Origin: Pseudomonas fluorescens
Lineage (GTDB): Bacteria > Pseudomonadota > Gammaproteobacteria > Pseudomonadales > Pseudomonadaceae
Reading direction: 5' to 3'
Assembly: GCF_001307155.1 (NCBI RefSeq)
Contig: NZ_CP012830.1
Coordinates: 2,163,501-2,227,500, forward strand
DNA length: 64,000 nucleotides
Numbering within the stretch: the first letter of the stretch is position 1; each line of letters begins with the position of its first letter. Positions 36,090 through 45,817 of this stretch are shown here, piece by piece. The translations under genes were made by a program, and so were the position numbers. The notes under the pieces were generated by a model. It was not told the origin of the DNA. It ran no database searches and saw nothing but the letters and a program-made list of their open reading frames with translations.

Positions 36090-38957
36090 TCACTCTGGGC
36101 GCTCCCCTCTTAACAAGCTTGCAAGCTTGAACGCCTCCACCGGACGGCTGATCAGGTAGCCCTGCACCTCATCGCAGGACTCAGCCTCAAGGAATGCCAA
36201 CTGCTCTGCAGTTTCCACGCCTTCTGCTACCACTTTCAGCGAAAGCCCATGCGCCATGGCAATGATTGCCCGGGTGATCGCCGCATCTTCCCCGCCCTCG
36301 CCCAACCCACGGATAAACGCCTGATCGATCTTCACGTAGTCCACAGGAATACGCTTGAGGTAGCTCAGCGACGAATACCCCGTGCCAAAGTCGTCGATCG
36401 CCAGCTTCACGCCGAGGTCGCGCAATTGCTGGAAGGTCGCGATGATGTGTTCGACGCTGTCCAGCAATTGGCTTTCCGTCAGCTCCAGTTCGAGGTAGTG
36501 CGGCGCCAGACCGGTTTCTTCAAGCACCTGGCGCACCAGGCTGACCAGCTTGCCCTGACGCAGCTGGTGGACCGACAGATTGACCGAAACCCGAATCGGC
36601 TCCAGCCCCTGACGCTGCCACTCGCACGCTTGCCAGCAGGCCTGGCGTAGCACGAACTCGCCAATGGCGCCGATCAACCCGACCTCCTCTGCCAACCCGA
36701 TAAAATCCCCCGGCGGCACCTGCCCCATGGTCGGATGATCCCAGCGCACCAGCGCTTCAGCGGCGTTCAAGCGGCCAGTCGCGAGGCAGAGTTTCGGCTG
36801 GTAAAACACCTTCAACTGCTTTTCTTCGATGGCCTTGCGCAGCTGGTTCTCCAGCTGCAAGCGCTCAAGGGTGCTGGCCTGCAGGCTATCGGTGTAGAAC
36901 TGGAAATTGTTCCCGCCCAGATGCTTGGCATGTTGCATGGCCATGTTTGACTGGCTGACCAGCGCGGAAATTTCCCGCGCGTTATCCGGCAACATGCTGA
37001 TGCCCATTGACGCACTGACCACCAACTCATGGCCTTCAACGGTCAGCGGCAAGCGCAGCTTGGTCGACAAGCGAGTGGCGACCCGCGCCAGGCTCGACAG
37101 GTTGCCATAAGCGTCGAACAGCACCGCGAACTCGTCGCCGGACAAGCGCGCAATGGTGTCCGCCTCCGGCAGGGCATTGACCAGACGCCGAGCGATTTTC
37201 TGCAGCATCTGATCGGCAACTTCATGGCCGAGGCTGTCGTTGAGCAATTTGAAGCGGTCCAGGTTGATGTGCAGCAACGCCAGGCTCCGGCCGCCCTGGC
37301 GCACCCGTTGATGGGCTTCATGCAGGCGCTCGCGGAACAATGAGCGGTTGGCCAGCCCGGTCAGTTCGTCGTAGTGGGTCAGGTAGCGCATGCGCTCTTC
37401 AGATTCGCGCCGGGCTGACAGATCGGCGAAAAAGCCCACGATATGACTGACATTTCCGCGAGTATCGCGTACCGCATTCAGTTGCAGCCATTGCGGATAA
37501 AGCTCGCCGTTTTTGCGCGCCTCCACCAACTCGCCCTGCCAACTGCCCTGCTGTTCCAGTGCCTGATGGATCACCGAATAATGCCGCCGCGCGTCGCGAC
37601 TGCACGGCAGCTCGACCACATTGCGCCCCAGCAAATCTTCAATCTGATACCCGGTGACCCGACTGAACGCCTGATTGACCGCGATCAAGGCGTAATCCGG
37701 GTCGAAAATCACAATGCCTTCGCTGGCGGCTTCAAACACTGTCGCCGCCAGTTGCCGCTGCTCTTCAAGCCCTTTGCTGACGCTGATGTCACGCCGGGTG
37801 CCGACCATCCGAATCACCCGTCCGTTGGCACCTCGCTCCACCGCCCGACCGCGGTCTTCGATCCAGACCCAGTGGCCATCGCCATGGCGCACGCGGTATT
37901 CGATCTGATAATCCTCGGTGCGGCCCTTCAAATGCTCGACCAGCGCCCGCCGCAGCGGCGGCAAGTCCTGAGGGTGCAGCCGCGGTTTCAGATGACTGAG
38001 CATCGCCGTGACGAATTCCGGCTCAATGCCGAACAACTCCTTGAGCTGGGTGTGATGCACCTCATCGGTTTGCAGGTTCCAGTCCCAGAGACCCAGCTCA
38101 CTGGCCTTCAACGCCAGCGCCAGCCGCGCTTCGCTCTTGCTCAGGGCCTGGTTGGCGGCGTCCAGTTCGCGGCTACGCTGGGCGACACGGCTTTCGAGGC
38201 CGACCTGAGCTTCACGCAGCTCTTCTTCGGCGTGGCGGCGCTGTTCGATTTCCCGCGCCAACTCCTGATTGAGCTGCTCGCTGCGACTTTGCGCCTGCTG
38301 CAAGTGCTCGATCAGTGCCTGATTCTGGAAACGCCGCATCAAGCCGTGCTGGATCAGCCGGTTGACCTGCCACGCGACCACACTCAGAGAGCCCAACAGA
38401 ATCAGCCCGAGCCAACCCCAGCCTTGCTGCTGTTCATCGCCGCCCCAGAACAAATAACCGATCGCCGGTAACAGACACGGCAAGGTGAACGACAGGAAGG
38501 CCGGCAGGCTCACCGCATAGGCGACACTGGCCGATAGGGTTGCCGCGCCGATCAGGCCGAATACCCAGGCTTGTTGCAGGAAGCTGTCGGTGGGCACCAG
38601 GGCAATACCGGCACCGGCCAGCGTTAGGCCGGTCATGGCCGACCCCAGCAGAAACATTCGACGCCAGACTGGCTGCGCCTGACGACTGGGCATCGCCGAG
38701 TCGAAGGCTGCGACTTGAATCACCCGCAGCGCCACCAGCGACAGTAACCAGATCAGCCAGATGCTCACCAGGAAGTAGCGCTGCGGGCTCCAGAGCAACC
38801 CGGCGCAGACCAGACCATTGATCAACATGAACAGCGTGGGCAGCAACGAGCCCTGATACAGCAGACGCGTGCGCTCGACCGCCATCTCCATGGCGTACTG
38901 TTTGCGGATAACCCGCGGTTCCACAGAAGGGCCCGACAGGCTGGGGCTGAGGGTCAT
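36090..38957 (-). CDS. Membrane-anchored PAS-PAS-GGDEF-EAL c-di-GMP protein
   Basis: A 955-residue cyclic-di-GMP enzyme. Residues about 33-195 hold six or so membrane segments; a coiled coil (about 210-290) leads to two PAS domains (about 285-395 and 400-515), then GGDEF (about 525-685) and EAL (about 700-945). The cyclase motif is SGDEF (606-610), a known active variant of GGDEF. EAL motifs (EALVRW near 734, DDFGTGYSSLSYLKRIPVDYVKID near 860) are intact, so it could make, degrade or do both. MTLSPSLS is the chosen start, since the upstream frame looks non-coding. It is divergent from uvrD. Confidence 0.93.
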   Translation of the reverse strand: MTLSPSLSGPSVEPRVIRKQYAMEMAVERTRLLYQGSLLPTLFMLINGLVCAGLLWSPQRYFLVSIWLIWLLSLVALRVIQVAAFDSAMPSRQAQPVWRRMFLLGSAMTGLTLAGAGIALVPTDSFLQQAWVFGLIGAATLSASVAYAVSLPAFLSFTLPCLLPAIGYLFWGGDEQQQGWGWLGLILLGSLSVVAWQVNRLIQHGLMRRFQNQALIEHLQQAQSRSEQLNQELAREIEQRRHAEEELREAQVGLESRVAQRSRELDAANQALSKSEARLALALKASELGLWDWNLQTDEVHHTQLKELFGIEPEFVTAMLSHLKPRLHPQDLPPLRRALVEHLKGRTEDYQIEYRVRHGDGHWVWIEDRGRAVERGANGRVIRMVGTRRDISVSKGLEEQRQLAATVFEAASEGIVIFDPDYALIAVNQAFSRVTGYQIEDLLGRNVVELPCSRDARRHYSVIHQALEQQGSWQGELVEARKNGELYPQWLQLNAVRDTRGNVSHIVGFFADLSARRESEERMRYLTHYDELTGLANRSLFRERLHEAHQRVRQGGRSLALLHINLDRFKLLNDSLGHEVADQMLQKIARRLVNALPEADTIARLSGDEFAVLFDAYGNLSSLARVATRLSTKLRLPLTVEGHELVVSASMGISMLPDNAREISALVSQSNMAMQHAKHLGGNNFQFYTDSLQASTLERLQLENQLRKAIEEKQLKVFYQPKLCLATGRLNAAEALVRWDHPTMGQVPPGDFIGLAEEVGLIGAIGEFVLRQACWQACEWQRQGLEPIRVSVNLSVHQLRQGKLVSLVRQVLEETGLAPHYLELELTESQLLDSVEHIIATFQQLRDLGVKLAIDDFGTGYSSLSYLKRIPVDYVKIDQAFIRGLGEGGEDAAITRAIIAMAHGLSLKVVAEGVETAEQLAFLEAESCDEVQGYLISRPVEAFKLASLLRGERPE

Positions 38958-39218
38958 AGGCAATATTCTTGTTCTTATAAGGGTGAGCGTGATGAGCCCG
39001 AAATGTCGACGGAGCATACACAAGCAATGGCCCGGACCAAACTGCTCCAAATCATAAAACCGACAAAACAAATGGCCCGTTGCCAGCGTTCAAAACCACA
39101 GAAGCGCGGCCCATCAGGGCTTGCGACGAATGACTGACCGGTCGTCCCCTACGCTTCTTTCATCGGTTAATGCAAAGCTCGGTTTGCCCGGTGTGGCGTG
39201 GCGCCCTAGAATGCCCTG

Positions 39219-41402
39219 ATGCGCGATGATCTCTCCCTTCTGCTGAACTCCCTCAACGATGCCCAACGTCAGGCCGTAGCTGCCTCCGTGGGTCGTCAGT
39301 TGGTCCTGGCCGGTGCTGGTTCCGGTAAAACCCGTGTGCTGGTGCACCGTATCGCCTGGTTGATCCAGGTCGAGAACGCCTCGCCACACTCGATCCTGTC
39401 GGTGACGTTCACCAACAAGGCCGCTGCCGAGATGCGCCATCGCATCGAGCAGCTGATGGGTATCAACCCGGCCGGCATGTGGGTCGGCACCTTCCACGGC
39501 CTGGCGCACCGCTTGCTGCGGGCGCACTGGCAGGAAGCCGGCCTGAGCCAGACTTTCCAGATCCTCGACAGCGATGACCAGCAACGTCTGGTCAAGCGGG
39601 TGATCCGCGAACTGGGACTCGACGAGCAACGCTGGCCGGCCCGTCAGGCCCAGTGGTTCATCAACGGGCAGAAAGACGAAGGTCTGCGCCCGCAACATAT
39701 TCAAGCCAGTGGCGATCTGTTCCTGGCCACCATGCGCAGCATCTATGAAGCCTATGAGGCCGCGTGCTTGCGCGCGGGCGTCATCGACTTCTCCGAACTG
39801 CTGCTGCGCGCCCTCGACCTGTGGCGCGATCATCCGGGCCTGCTGGCGCATTATCAGAAGCGCTTCCGTCATGTGCTGGTGGACGAATTCCAGGACACCA
39901 ACGCCGTGCAGTACGCCTGGTTACGTCTGCTGGCCAAGGGCGGCGACAGCCTGATGGTGGTTGGCGACGACGATCAGTCGATCTACGGCTGGCGCGGCGC
40001 GAAAATCGAGAACATTCACCAGTATTCGGCCGACTTCCCGGACGCGGAAGTCATTCGACTGGAACAGAACTACCGCTCCACCGCCGGGATCCTCAAGGCT
40101 GCCAACGCCTTGATCGCCAACAACACCGGGCGCCTGGGCAAAGAGCTGTGGACCGACGGCGGCGAAGGCGAAGCGATCAACCTGTACGCCGCGTTCAACG
40201 AACATGACGAAGCACGCTACGTGGTGGAAACCATCGAAAGCGCGCTGAAAACCGGCATGGCACGTAGCGATATCGCGATTTTGTACCGCTCCAACGCCCA
40301 ATCGCGGGTTTTGGAAGAAGCGCTACTGCGCGAACGCATTCCGTACCGCATCTATGGCGGCCAGCGCTTCTTCGAGCGGGCTGAAATCAAGAACGCCATG
40401 GCTTACCTGCGGTTGCTCGAAGGTCGCGGCAACGATGCGGCGCTGGAACGGGTGATCAACGTTCCGGCCCGTGGCATTGGCGAAAAAACCGTCGAAGCGA
40501 TCCGTGATCACGCTCGTCACAGCGATGTGTCGATGTGGGAAGCCATGCGTCAGCTGGTGGCCAATAAAGGCCTCACCGGTCGTGCAGCCGGCGCCCTGGG
40601 TGCGTTCATCGAGTTGATCGAGCACCTGGCGACCACCACCGCCGAAATGCCGCTGCACCTGATGACTCAGACCGTCATCGAGCAGTCCGGCCTGATCGCC
40701 TATCACCAAGCGGAAAAAGGCGAGAAAGGTCAGGCGCGGGTAGAAAACCTTGAGGAACTGGTCAGCGCGGCGCGCAACTTTGAAAGCGCCGAAGAAGACG
40801 AAGACCTGACGCCGCTGGCCGCGTTCCTCGGCCACGCTTCGCTGGAGGCCGGCGACACCCAGGCCGACGAGCACGAAGACAGCATTCAGTTGATGACCTT
40901 GCACAGCGCCAAAGGCCTGGAATTCCCTTACGTGTTCCTGGTGGGCATGGAAGAAGGCCTGTTCCCGCACAAGATGAGCCTGGAAGAGCCCGGCCGCCTT
41001 GAAGAGGAACGCCGCCTGGCCTACGTCGGCATTACCCGGGCCATGCAAAACCTGGTGATGACCTACGCCGAAACCCGACGCCTGTACGGCAGCGAAACCT
41101 ACAACAAGGTTTCACGCTTCGTACGCGAAGTGCCTAAAGGCCTGATTCAGGAAGTGCGGCTGTCCAACAGCGTCAGCCGTCCATTCGGTGGTGGCCAGAA
41201 GCAAAGTTCGAGCAGCATGTTCGCCGGCACGGAAATCCCGGAAACCGCGTTCAGCCTCGGTCAGCAAGTGCAACACGCGGTCTTCGGCGAAGGGGTGATC
41301 CTCAACTTTGAAGGCGCCGGTGCGCAGGCCCGGGTGCAAGTGAACTTCAGCGAAGGCAGCAAGTGGCTGATGCTCGGCTACGCCAAGCTCGAGGCCATCT
41401 AA
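39219..41402 (+). CDS. uvrD: DNA helicase II UvrD
   Basis: A 727-residue superfamily 1 3'-5' helicase for nucleotide excision and mismatch repair. Walker A AGAGSGKTR (about residues 31-39), FTNKAAAEMRHR, the DEFQDTNAVQY Walker B region (about 222), GDDDQSIYGWRGA (about 249), QNYRS, and LMTLHSAKGLEFPYVFLVGMEEG (about 562) mark all helicase motifs. Start MRDDLSLLLNSLNDAQR matches UvrD. Full length. No LexA box was looked for in detail; no obvious CTGT-N8-ACAG word stood out in the 261-bp upstream gap. Confidence 0.96.
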   Translation: MRDDLSLLLNSLNDAQRQAVAASVGRQLVLAGAGSGKTRVLVHRIAWLIQVENASPHSILSVTFTNKAAAEMRHRIEQLMGINPAGMWVGTFHGLAHRLLRAHWQEAGLSQTFQILDSDDQQRLVKRVIRELGLDEQRWPARQAQWFINGQKDEGLRPQHIQASGDLFLATMRSIYEAYEAACLRAGVIDFSELLLRALDLWRDHPGLLAHYQKRFRHVLVDEFQDTNAVQYAWLRLLAKGGDSLMVVGDDDQSIYGWRGAKIENIHQYSADFPDAEVIRLEQNYRSTAGILKAANALIANNTGRLGKELWTDGGEGEAINLYAAFNEHDEARYVVETIESALKTGMARSDIAILYRSNAQSRVLEEALLRERIPYRIYGGQRFFERAEIKNAMAYLRLLEGRGNDAALERVINVPARGIGEKTVEAIRDHARHSDVSMWEAMRQLVANKGLTGRAAGALGAFIELIEHLATTTAEMPLHLMTQTVIEQSGLIAYHQAEKGEKGQARVENLEELVSAARNFESAEEDEDLTPLAAFLGHASLEAGDTQADEHEDSIQLMTLHSAKGLEFPYVFLVGMEEGLFPHKMSLEEPGRLEEERRLAYVGITRAMQNLVMTYAETRRLYGSETYNKVSRFVREVPKGLIQEVRLSNSVSRPFGGGQKQSSSSMFAGTEIPETAFSLGQQVQHAVFGEGVILNFEGAGAQARVQVNFSEGSKWLMLGYAKLEAI

Positions 41403-41415
41403 CGGCTATCTGCTT

Positions 41416-41446
41416 GATCGTTCCCACGCTCCCGCGTGGGAACGAT
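41416..41446. repeat. Solo palindrome, GATCGTTCCCACGC class
   Basis: GATCGTTCCCACGC and GCGTGGGAACGAT flank a 3-base loop; same family as 26609-26734. Lies between uvrD and the EamA gene. Confidence 0.85.
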
Positions 41447-41464
41447 AAACGGTGAGGATCACAC

Positions 41465-41905
41465 ATGGGCTCGGGCTTCTTTTCTTCCTGGACATTCTGG
41501 GCCCTGATGTCGGCGGCTTTCGCTGCGCTGACGGCGATTTTCGCCAAGGTCGGCATCGAAAACGTCAATTCCGACTTCGCCACGCTGCTGCGCACGATCG
41601 TGGTACTGGTCAGCCTGGCCTTGATTTTGTACGCAACGGGCCAATATCAGTCACTGGGATCGATATCCGCCAAGAGCTACCTGTTCCTGCTGCTGTCCGG
41701 CCTGGCAACCGGTGCCTCGTGGATTTGCTACTTCCGTGCGCTGAAACTCGGGCCAGCCTCGCTGGTAGCACCCGTCGACAAACTCAGTGTGGTGCTGGTC
41801 GCCGTGTTGGGCGTAGTGTTGTTGGGTGAGCGGCTCGACCTGCGTCAATGGGGCGGAATCGGTCTGATCACGGCGGGTGTGGTGATGTTGGCATTGCGAC
41901 GTTAA
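41465..41905 (+). CDS. Small EamA/DMT-family membrane protein
   Basis: A 146-residue protein with five predicted membrane segments: one EamA unit rather than the usual two, as in small EmrE-like or half-size DMT transporters that dimerise. It shows AFAALTAIFAKVGIENVNSDFATLLRTIVV and the closing ASWICYFRALKLGPASLVAPVDKLSVVLVAVLGVVLLGE characteristic of EamA units. A hairpin repeat precedes it. Substrate unknown. Confidence 0.9.
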   Translation: MGSGFFSSWTFWALMSAAFAALTAIFAKVGIENVNSDFATLLRTIVVLVSLALILYATGQYQSLGSISAKSYLFLLLSGLATGASWICYFRALKLGPASLVAPVDKLSVVLVAVLGVVLLGERLDLRQWGGIGLITAGVVMLALRR

Positions 41906-42083
41906 ACAACGCTCCTGCTCTATCTATCCACTTGTCCTACAGACAAATGTACAAGCGCCTCCTTGTATCGACGGAGCTGAACGCAGCCTGTCAGGCAAAA
42001 GCCCGAAACACTCTGCCGCTAGCCAGTGTCACTTCACCTGTGCAACATGGCGCGCGTGCCATCCACAAATGGGAATTCCCTTT

Positions 42084-42956
42084 ATGAAACGTTTTCTTAG
42101 CATCGCCCTGGCGCTGTGCATCGGCCTGACGATGAGCCTCGACGCCAACGCCAAGCGCTTCGGTGGCGGCAAAAGCGTAGGCGCTGCGCCTACCCACCAG
42201 ACCAGCCAAATGGCGCCGTCCTCGCCTGGCATGGGTTCTGCTGCCGCGACCGCCGGTGCTGCGGGTGCCGCAGGCGCTGCCGCCAAAGCTGGCGGTGCTT
42301 CGCGCTGGCTCGGCCCTCTGGCCGGTATCGCTGCCGGCGGCCTGCTGGCCTCCATGTTCATGGGCGGCGGCTTCCAGGGCATGCAGATTTTCGACATCCT
42401 GATCATGGCAGTCATCGGGTTCGTGATCTTCCGCTTCATCGCCGCTCGTCGCCGCAAGCAACAAGAGCATATGGCCCCTGCGGGCGCGCCAATGCAGCGT
42501 GAAGTGTACGAACAGAAGCCGGCCATGGGTTCGATCTTCGGCGGTTCGGCTGCCCCTGCTGCCGCTCGTCCGGTGATCAACGCTCCGGCCTGGTTCAACG
42601 AAGAGCGCTTCGTTGAAGCCGCACGCAACCACTTCCAGTCCCTGCAACAGCACTGGGACGCCAATGAAATGGACAAGATCGCCGAGTTCGTGACCCCGCA
42701 AATGCTGGAGTTCCTCAAACGCGAACGCGCCGATCTGGGTGACGGCTTCCAGTCCACCTATATCGACAACCTCCACGTTCAACTGGACGGAGTGGATGAT
42801 CGCGCAGACAAAACCATCGCCACCCTGACCTTTACGGGCGTGTCGAAAACCTCGCGCTTCGACCAGGGCGAAGTGTTCAGCGAAAGCTGGAACATGGAAC
42901 GTCCGCAAGGCGAAAACCAGCCTTGGCTGGTGGCCGGTATTCGTCAGAACGGCTAA
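42084..42956 (+). CDS. Tim44-like domain exported/membrane protein
   Basis: A 290-residue protein. An N-terminal signal or anchor (MKRFLSIALALCIGLTMSLDANA) is followed by a Gly/Ala low-complexity stretch (about residues 55-85), a membrane segment (MQIFDILIMAVIGFVIFRFIAARRR, about 105-130), and a C-terminal Tim44-like domain (WFNEERFVEAARNHFQSLQQHWDANEMDKIAEFVTPQML, about 170-210). In bacteria these are of unknown function but envelope-located. MKRFLS is preferred over an upstream start. Family assignment by sequence character. Confidence 0.88.
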   Translation: MKRFLSIALALCIGLTMSLDANAKRFGGGKSVGAAPTHQTSQMAPSSPGMGSAAATAGAAGAAGAAAKAGGASRWLGPLAGIAAGGLLASMFMGGGFQGMQIFDILIMAVIGFVIFRFIAARRRKQQEHMAPAGAPMQREVYEQKPAMGSIFGGSAAPAAARPVINAPAWFNEERFVEAARNHFQSLQQHWDANEMDKIAEFVTPQMLEFLKRERADLGDGFQSTYIDNLHVQLDGVDDRADKTIATLTFTGVSKTSRFDQGEVFSESWNMERPQGENQPWLVAGIRQNG

Positions 42957-42964
42957 TAGCCCAC

Positions 42965-43104
42965 GGTTCTGTTTGGAAGATGCCGAGCTAAGATCAGACA
43001 AGGCAAAAACAGGTGAGGAAGCGGAGTTGACGTTAGTCAATGAGCATTCCGAGCCTGTTTTTAACGCCGGATGATCGACGCGCAGGCGTGTTCCAGACAG
43101 AACC
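42965..43104. repeat. Long branched inverted repeat after the Tim44-like gene
   Basis: GGTTCTGTTTGGAA at 42965-42978 pairs (13 of 14) with TTCCAGACAGAACC at 43091-43104. Inside, CAAAAACAGG pairs with CCTGTTTTT, then GAGGAAGC/GCATTCCGAG and TTGAC-GTTA-GTCAA at the tip, giving one long hairpin with internal loops. No gene is seen. It resembles a dispersed Pseudomonas repeat or a structured RNA. Confidence 0.75.
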
Positions 43105-43118
43105 GAGCATGCTGTAAT

Positions 43119-43146
43119 GAAAACCCCGGACTCGTCCGGGGTTTTC
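43119..43146. terminator. Bidirectional-type intrinsic terminator
   Basis: GAAAACCCCGGAC-TC-GTCCGGGGTTTTC, a 13-bp perfect stem flanked by AAAA and TTTT. It terminates the Tim44-like gene and the repeat before the SMI1-like gene. Confidence 0.9.
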
Positions 43147-43227
43147 TATTTCGCAGTTGCATCTATAGCGAGCTACTGTATAAACCGCCCCAACTAAACC
43201 GCGCCATTGAGCAAGAGGATCCCGGAC

Positions 43228-43635
43228 GTGGAAGAAATCATCGAACAACTGCGAGAAGCCAACGAACCGGTACCGGTGCCCTTGGAGCTGCCTGACGAAG
43301 ACCTGCTGGTGGAAATCGAAGAACAACTGTTCATCGATATCCCGTTCGTCTTCAGAGAATTCCTGCTGACCGTCAGCGACGTCGTGTACGGCAGCCTGGA
43401 GCCGGTGACTGTCACCGACCCGCAATCGCACACCTACCTGCCGGACGTTGCCGCCAACGCCTGGGATGCCGGTGTTGATCGCAGCATGATTCCGATCTGC
43501 CAGGACGGTGACAACTACTACCTGGTCGAAGAAGACGGCACCGTGGTGCTGTGGCTGGCCGAAGAAGAGCTGTTGGCCGAAGAAACCTGGGAATCGGTGT
43601 GGCACTGGGCGCGGGACGTCTGGCTGGAAAGCTGA
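43228..43635 (+). CDS. SMI1/KNR4-like small acidic protein
   Basis: A 135-residue acidic protein, probably cytoplasmic. MEEIIEQLREANEPVPVPLELPDEDLLVEIEEQLFIDIPFVFREFLL and later DNYYLVEEDGTVVLW resemble the SMI1/KNR4 fold, which is common among immunity proteins but also in housekeeping ones. It has no toxin gene next to it. The start is GTG at 43228, preceded by AAGAGGATC; a TTG seven codons earlier is possible. Low-specificity fold: function unknown. Confidence 0.82.
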   Translation: MEEIIEQLREANEPVPVPLELPDEDLLVEIEEQLFIDIPFVFREFLLTVSDVVYGSLEPVTVTDPQSHTYLPDVAANAWDAGVDRSMIPICQDGDNYYLVEEDGTVVLWLAEEELLAEETWESVWHWARDVWLES

Positions 43636-43647
43636 TCTGCCTTGGTC

Positions 43648-43779
43648 TGTAGCAGCTGGCGTAGCCTGCGTCCGGCTGCGTAGCAGTCGTAAAATCAGGC
43701 AAAGAGGTGTTTCAGGTTAACCGAGCGGTAGGGTTTACGGTCGCTGCGCAACCGAACGCAGGCTACGCCAGCTGCTACG
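43648..43779. repeat. Paired inverted repeat, TGTAGCAGCTGGCGTAGCC class
   Basis: TGTAGCAGCTGGCGTAGCCT... and ...AGGCTACGCCAGCTGCTACG mirror each other across about 85 bp, with inner GGCTGCGTAGC/GCTGCGCAACC elements. It fills the convergent gap before the CPA2 gene. Confidence 0.85.
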
Positions 43780-43795
43780 GCTCATTAACCAGTCC

Positions 43796-45559
43796 TCAAT
43801 GCCCGGACGAGTCCTTGTGGTTGTCCAGGGTTTCCAGCAGGGCGACCTGCATCCGCGTGTGCACGCGGATGAACCAGCGCCAGAGCAGGGCCGCCACCGC
43901 GGCGGTCACGACGGCAATCAGCACCAGCAACTTGTTGGTCGGCAAGATACTGGCCGACAAGGCTGCCAGCAGCAGGAAAATCACCAGCAGCGAGAGTATC
44001 GGGATCACTTCGGCGATCACCCGACGCACTCGCTGCGTGTGGCGGCCCGCCATCTCCGGTTTCACGCCCATTTCCGCCAGCAACATCGAGAGCGCCTTCA
44101 GCTTGCGATAGGCGGCAATCAGGAATGGCAGCGACAGCAATAACGCCCCGCCCCAGATCAACGCCTTCTGCCAGCTCGGATCATTGATCCAGGCATGCAG
44201 ATAGCTGGAAATCCGCTCGGCAAAAAAACTGCCCGAGAAGAAGATTGCCATCACCAGCGCCAGATTGACCCCGACCTGCAACAAAATCCGCCGAATCATC
44301 GACGCCAACTGCGCACCCTCGCCCTGCGGTTGAATGCTGCGCAGCCACTCCCCATACATCCCCAACACGCGGCCCAAACGTTGCGGGATAACTGCAGCCA
44401 GCTTTAACGAAAGCGGATCGGCGGCACGGATCAGGTACGGCGTCAGTAAGGTGGTGATGGCCGAAACAGCGACCGCCACCGGATAAAGGAAATCGCTGGT
44501 GACCTGCAAGGTCATGCCCAGCGCCGCGATGATGAAAGAGAACTCGCCAATCTGCGACAGGCCCATGCCGACTCGCAGCGAGGTGCGTCCGTCATTGCCG
44601 GCGATAAACGCCCCAAGGCCGCAAGAGAGCATCTTGCCGAGCACCACTGCGACGGTGATTACCGCAATGGGCCAGGCGAACTGAAGAAGAATCTGCGGAT
44701 CGATCATCAGACCGATCGCAACGAAAAAGATGGCGCTAAACATGTCGCGAACAGGCTCGATCAGGCGTTCAATTTTCACCAGTTGCCGAGACTCGGCCAT
44801 GATCGCGCCAATCAGAAATGCCCCGAGCACCATGCTGTATTCAAGCTTGACCACCAGCAGGCAAAAGCCAAAACACAGGCCAAGCACGGTGATCAGCAGC
44901 ATTTCGTTGCTGTCGAACTTCGCCACATAAGCCAGCAAGCGCGGCACCAGCAGGATCCCGACCACCAGTGCGACGATCATGAACAAAGAGAGTTTGCCGA
45001 CCGTGGAAAACACCTCGCCGGAGCTCACGGTGCCGCTGACGGCGATACTCGAGAGCAAGGCAATAATGCCGATGCCGAGGATGTCTTCGACGATCAGCAC
45101 ACCAAAGATCAGCTGGGCAAAGCGCTGGTTCTTCATCTTCAGGTCGTTGAGGGCCTTGACGATGATGGTGGTCGAGGAAATCGCCAGGATCGCGCCAAGA
45201 AACAGCGAGTCCATGGTGCTCCAGTCAAACCAGCGGCCAATTTCGTAGCCGATCCAGATCATCAGCACGATTTCCAGGAACGCCGCGATAAACGCCGTGG
45301 CACCGACCTTGAACAGCTTGCGCAGGCTGAACTCCAGGCCCAGGCAGAACATCAGGAAAATCACCCCGAGTTCGGCGAGGGTCTTGATGGTTTGCTCGTC
45401 GTGGATCAACCCGAATGGCGGGGTGTGCGGGCCGATGATGAAACCGGCCACGATATAGCCTAGGACAACCGGCTGTTTGAGCCGATGAAAAACAATGGTC
45501 ACCACACCCGCAACCAACATGATCACTGCCAGGTCCTGAATAAAACTGATGGCATGCAT
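43796..45559 (-). CDS. CPA2-family cation:proton antiporter (KefB/YbaL-like core)
   Basis: A 587-residue inner-membrane antiporter. Residues about 1-390 form the 12-13 helix CPA2 core (VLGYIVAGFIIGPHTPPFGL near 33, LAELGVIFLMFCLGLEFSL near 62, ALNDLKMKNQRFAQLIFGVLIVEDILGIGIIALL near 140). The C-terminus (about 430-587) carries two or three more membrane helices and no TrkA-N/RCK nucleotide-binding domain, unlike KefB/KefC. It is likely a K+ or Na+/H+ antiporter. GGAG precedes MHAISFIQ. Substrate ion is inferred. Confidence 0.9.
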   Translation of the reverse strand: MHAISFIQDLAVIMLVAGVVTIVFHRLKQPVVLGYIVAGFIIGPHTPPFGLIHDEQTIKTLAELGVIFLMFCLGLEFSLRKLFKVGATAFIAAFLEIVLMIWIGYEIGRWFDWSTMDSLFLGAILAISSTTIIVKALNDLKMKNQRFAQLIFGVLIVEDILGIGIIALLSSIAVSGTVSSGEVFSTVGKLSLFMIVALVVGILLVPRLLAYVAKFDSNEMLLITVLGLCFGFCLLVVKLEYSMVLGAFLIGAIMAESRQLVKIERLIEPVRDMFSAIFFVAIGLMIDPQILLQFAWPIAVITVAVVLGKMLSCGLGAFIAGNDGRTSLRVGMGLSQIGEFSFIIAALGMTLQVTSDFLYPVAVAVSAITTLLTPYLIRAADPLSLKLAAVIPQRLGRVLGMYGEWLRSIQPQGEGAQLASMIRRILLQVGVNLALVMAIFFSGSFFAERISSYLHAWINDPSWQKALIWGGALLLSLPFLIAAYRKLKALSMLLAEMGVKPEMAGRHTQRVRRVIAEVIPILSLLVIFLLLAALSASILPTNKLLVLIAVVTAAVAALLWRWFIRVHTRMQVALLETLDNHKDSSGH

Positions 45560-45817
45560 GGCGAGGGCTCCTTGGCGGTTGGGTGTGCTGACGTCGTTGG
45601 CGATTACCAGATCGGATGAAAGGGCCCTTGAGGTGGGCTTTTGAAGGGTAACACCGCGACTTCGGGCGCAAAGGCGGTGCAATATATAGAAACAGATCGA
45701 TTCGGGCGTGACGGCCTTCATTGGCGTGGCGTCCCGTTAACGGTGGTTTTGAAAAACCCGCCAGGCACCCACAGAGGTGCTCCCGCAATCCCAGCCTTGA
45801 ACCGTGAGTAGTGTGCT

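Noticed and set aside
43228..43635. SMI1-like gene as an immunity protein of a toxin system
   Set aside because: No toxin, Rhs, CdiA or secretion gene beside it; the fold alone is not evidence.
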